Translations under genes and position numbers: made by a program
The notes under the pieces: generated by a model
Told to the model about the DNA's origin: nothing
The model's database searches: none
The model's input: the letters and a program-made list of their open reading frames with translations, nothing else
NCBI GenBank assembly: GCA_003223695.1
Contig: QHVY01000159.1
Location: forward strand, 1 to 7,299
From: Acidobacteriota bacterium
GTDB taxonomy: Bacteria; Acidobacteriota; Thermoanaerobaculia; Gp7-AA8
Length of the DNA stretch: 7,299 nucleotides
Direction: 5' to 3'
Shown: positions 6,024 through 7,299 of the stretch, piece by piece
Numbering within the stretch: position 1 is the first letter of the stretch
How the letters are laid out: every line of letters starts with the position of its first letter

Positions 6024-6072
6024 GTAGAGCCGACTCTCAGTCGGCTCGGAGCCGGCTAAGAGCCGGCTCTAC
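6024..6072. repeat. Twin-hairpin GTAG...CTAC palindrome, second copy of the architecture
   Basis: It is exactly 49 nt from GTAG to CTAC. Hairpin 1 pairs 6028-6035 with 6039-6046 (8 bp, loop CTC). Hairpin 2 pairs 6049-6057 with 6061-6069 (9 bp, loop AAG). Compared with the element at 268-316, length, hairpin order, the TCAG word at positions 14-17 and GGCTAA at 31-36 are kept, while the stem bases differ yet still pair. It lies seven bases after the lepA stop and ends against the Shine-Dalgarno of the next gene. Possible roles are intercistronic mRNA stabiliser, attenuator or terminator, none shown directly. Confidence 0.85.
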
Positions 6073-6079
6073 GGGGTGA

Positions 6080-7299
6080 TCAGTCAATCTTCAACACAGC
6101 GAGAAAAGCCTCCTGCGGAATCTCCACTTTTCCGACCCGTTTCATCCGCTTTTTTCCTTCTTTTTGCTTCTCCAGAAGTTTTCTCTTGCGCGTAATGTCG
6201 CCGCCGTAACACTTGGCGAGGACATTCTTGCGAAGAGGCTTGACGGTTTCACGGGCGATCACCCGATTCCCAATCGCGGCCTGCAGGGCAACTTCGAACA
6301 TCTGCCGGGGAATGAACTCTTTCATTTTCTCCACGAGCATCTTGCCGCGCGCAAACGCTTTCTCCCGATGCACGATCAGAGAGAGCGCGTCGAGCGGCTC
6401 GCCATTGACCAGAATGTCCATCTTGACCAGATCGCTTTCGCGATAACCGAGGATTTGGTAGTCGAGTGAGGCGTATCCGCGTGAGATCGATTTCAGCTTG
6501 TCGAAGAAATCGAGAATCACCTCATTCAACGGCATTTCGTAAACAATCATCACTCTGTTACTGCTGACGTACTCCAGCTTCTTCTGCTGGCCACGCCGGT
6601 CAATCGCCAGAGCGAGAATTGGGCCAACGAATTCGTCGGTTGTGAGGATCGTCACCTCGAGGAATGGTTCTTCGATCGATGCGATGTACGCGGGGTCCGG
6701 CATCTTCTGAGGATTCTCGATTTCCAGGACCTCGCCGTCCGTTTTCGTGACACGGTAGCGCACGCCAGGAGCGGAGGTCAGCAGCTCGAGATTGAACTCC
6801 CGCTCCAGCCGCTCCTGGATAATCTCCATGTGCAGCAGGCCGAGAAAACCACAGCGAAAGCCAAATCCGAGAGCAACGGAGCTCTCTGGTTCGTAGCTGA
6901 AGGACGCGTCGTTGAGTTTCATCTTCGCCACGGCGTCGCGTAGCTGCTCGTAGTCGTCATTGTTGATTGGAAAAATGCCGGCGAAGACCATCGGCTTCAC
7001 TTCCTGAAAGCCAGGAAGAGGGACGGGCTCGTCGCGCTCGCCGGTGACGGTGTCGCCGATCTTCGCCTGCACGATGTCTTTGACGTTTGCGGAGAAAAAG
7101 CCGACTTCACCGACGCCGAGACTGTCGACTGCTTTCGGCTTGGGGGTGAAGATCCCGAGCTCGGTCACTTCGTACGAGCGATCGGTGGACATGAAGCGGA
7201 TTTTCATCCCTGTGCGAATCTCGCCGTCCACCACCCGCAGCAGACACACGACGCCTCGATAGGAGTCGTACCAGGAGTCGAAGAGCAGCGCGCGGAGCG
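6080..7299 (-). CDS. lepA: Elongation factor 4 (LepA), C-terminal two thirds
   Basis: LepA/EF4 is a ribosome-bound GTPase paralogous to EF-G, implicated in back-translocation or in 30S assembly and initiation. The frame is open through base 7299, so the start and the G domain lie outside; 405 residues are visible of roughly 600 in the family. The visible part begins in domain II (LFDSWYDSYRG near 7260-7294), continues through the EF-G-like domain III signature CGFLGLLHMEIIQERLEREF, and includes the domain V region. It ends with the LepA-specific C-terminal domain: RQMFEVALQAAIG, KPLRKNVLAKCYGGDITRKR, then KKRMKRVGKVEIPQEAF. No damage is visible. The GTG at 7247-7249 is an internal valine, not a start. 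The gene ends at TGA 6080-6082, followed by a palindrome and then two exported-protein genes on the same strand. Confidence 0.97.
   Translation of the reverse strand, partial: LRALLFDSWYDSYRGVVCLLRVVDGEIRTGMKIRFMSTDRSYEVTELGIFTPKPKAVDSLGVGEVGFFSANVKDIVQAKIGDTVTGERDEPVPLPGFQEVKPMVFAGIFPINNDDYEQLRDAVAKMKLNDASFSYEPESSVALGFGFRCGFLGLLHMEIIQERLEREFNLELLTSAPGVRYRVTKTDGEVLEIENPQKMPDPAYIASIEEPFLEVTILTTDEFVGPILALAIDRRGQQKKLEYVSSNRVMIVYEMPLNEVILDFFDKLKSISRGYASLDYQILGYRESDLVKMDILVNGEPLDALSLIVHREKAFARGKMLVEKMKEFIPRQMFEVALQAAIGNRVIARETVKPLRKNVLAKCYGGDITRKRKLLEKQKEGKKRMKRVGKVEIPQEAFLAVLKID

Noticed and set aside
7247..7249. GTG as the lepA start codon
   Set aside because: The conserved LepA sequence LFDSWYDSYRG continues in frame upstream to the window edge, so the gene is truncated by the window, not short.

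Overview
The window is a dense bacterial chromosomal segment with moderately high GC. I see no tRNA, rRNA, CRISPR array, insertion sequence or phage gene. The mix of genes (lineage-type secreted proteins with PEGA or Ig-like domains, an anti-sigma/STAS pair, a selenoprotein SelD, and intergenic palindromes headed by GTAG) looks most like an Acidobacteriota-type or related environmental bacterium. That assignment is an inference from gene style, not from a marker gene. The selenocysteine (Sec) codon implies that the host also carries SelA, SelB and tRNA-Sec elsewhere.

Layout from left to right: (1) 1-264 (+), the 3' end of an elongation factor G gene, probably the EF-G2-type paralogue. (2) 266-318, a perfect twin-hairpin palindrome filling the whole gap between two convergent genes. 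(3) 319-3743 (-), a five-gene operon with overlaps or gaps of 10 bases or fewer, read from right to left: a secreted HExxH zinc metallopeptidase-like protein, an unrecognised 91-residue protein, selenide water dikinase (selD), a zinc-ribbon/DUF2007-like protein, and a one-pass membrane protein with a PEGA-like domain. (4) 3744-3818, a short divergent promoter region. (5) 3819-4626 (+), a two-gene regulatory unit: an RsbW/SpoIIAB-type anti-sigma kinase followed by a STAS-domain anti-anti-sigma factor. (6) 4627-4696, a nested inverted repeat between convergent genes. (7) 4699-7299 (-), lepA (EF4, running off the right edge), then two tandem paralogous exported proteins of unknown function, one with an ordinary signal peptide and one a probable lipoprotein.

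The most informative point is selD. A conventional gene call starts at a GTG at 2178 and loses the catalytic N-terminus. The same frame continues upstream through a single TGA at 2287-2289, which sits exactly at the catalytic Cys position of the SelD family. A short hairpin with a G-rich apical loop follows it, as expected of a bacterial SECIS element. The restored protein is 355 residues with Sec20.

The second notable point is a pair of intergenic palindromes (268-316 and 6024-6072). Both are exactly 49 nt from GTAG to CTAC. They share the same two-hairpin architecture and loop cores but have different stem sequences that still pair perfectly. Each directly follows a translational GTPase gene (EF-G and lepA).
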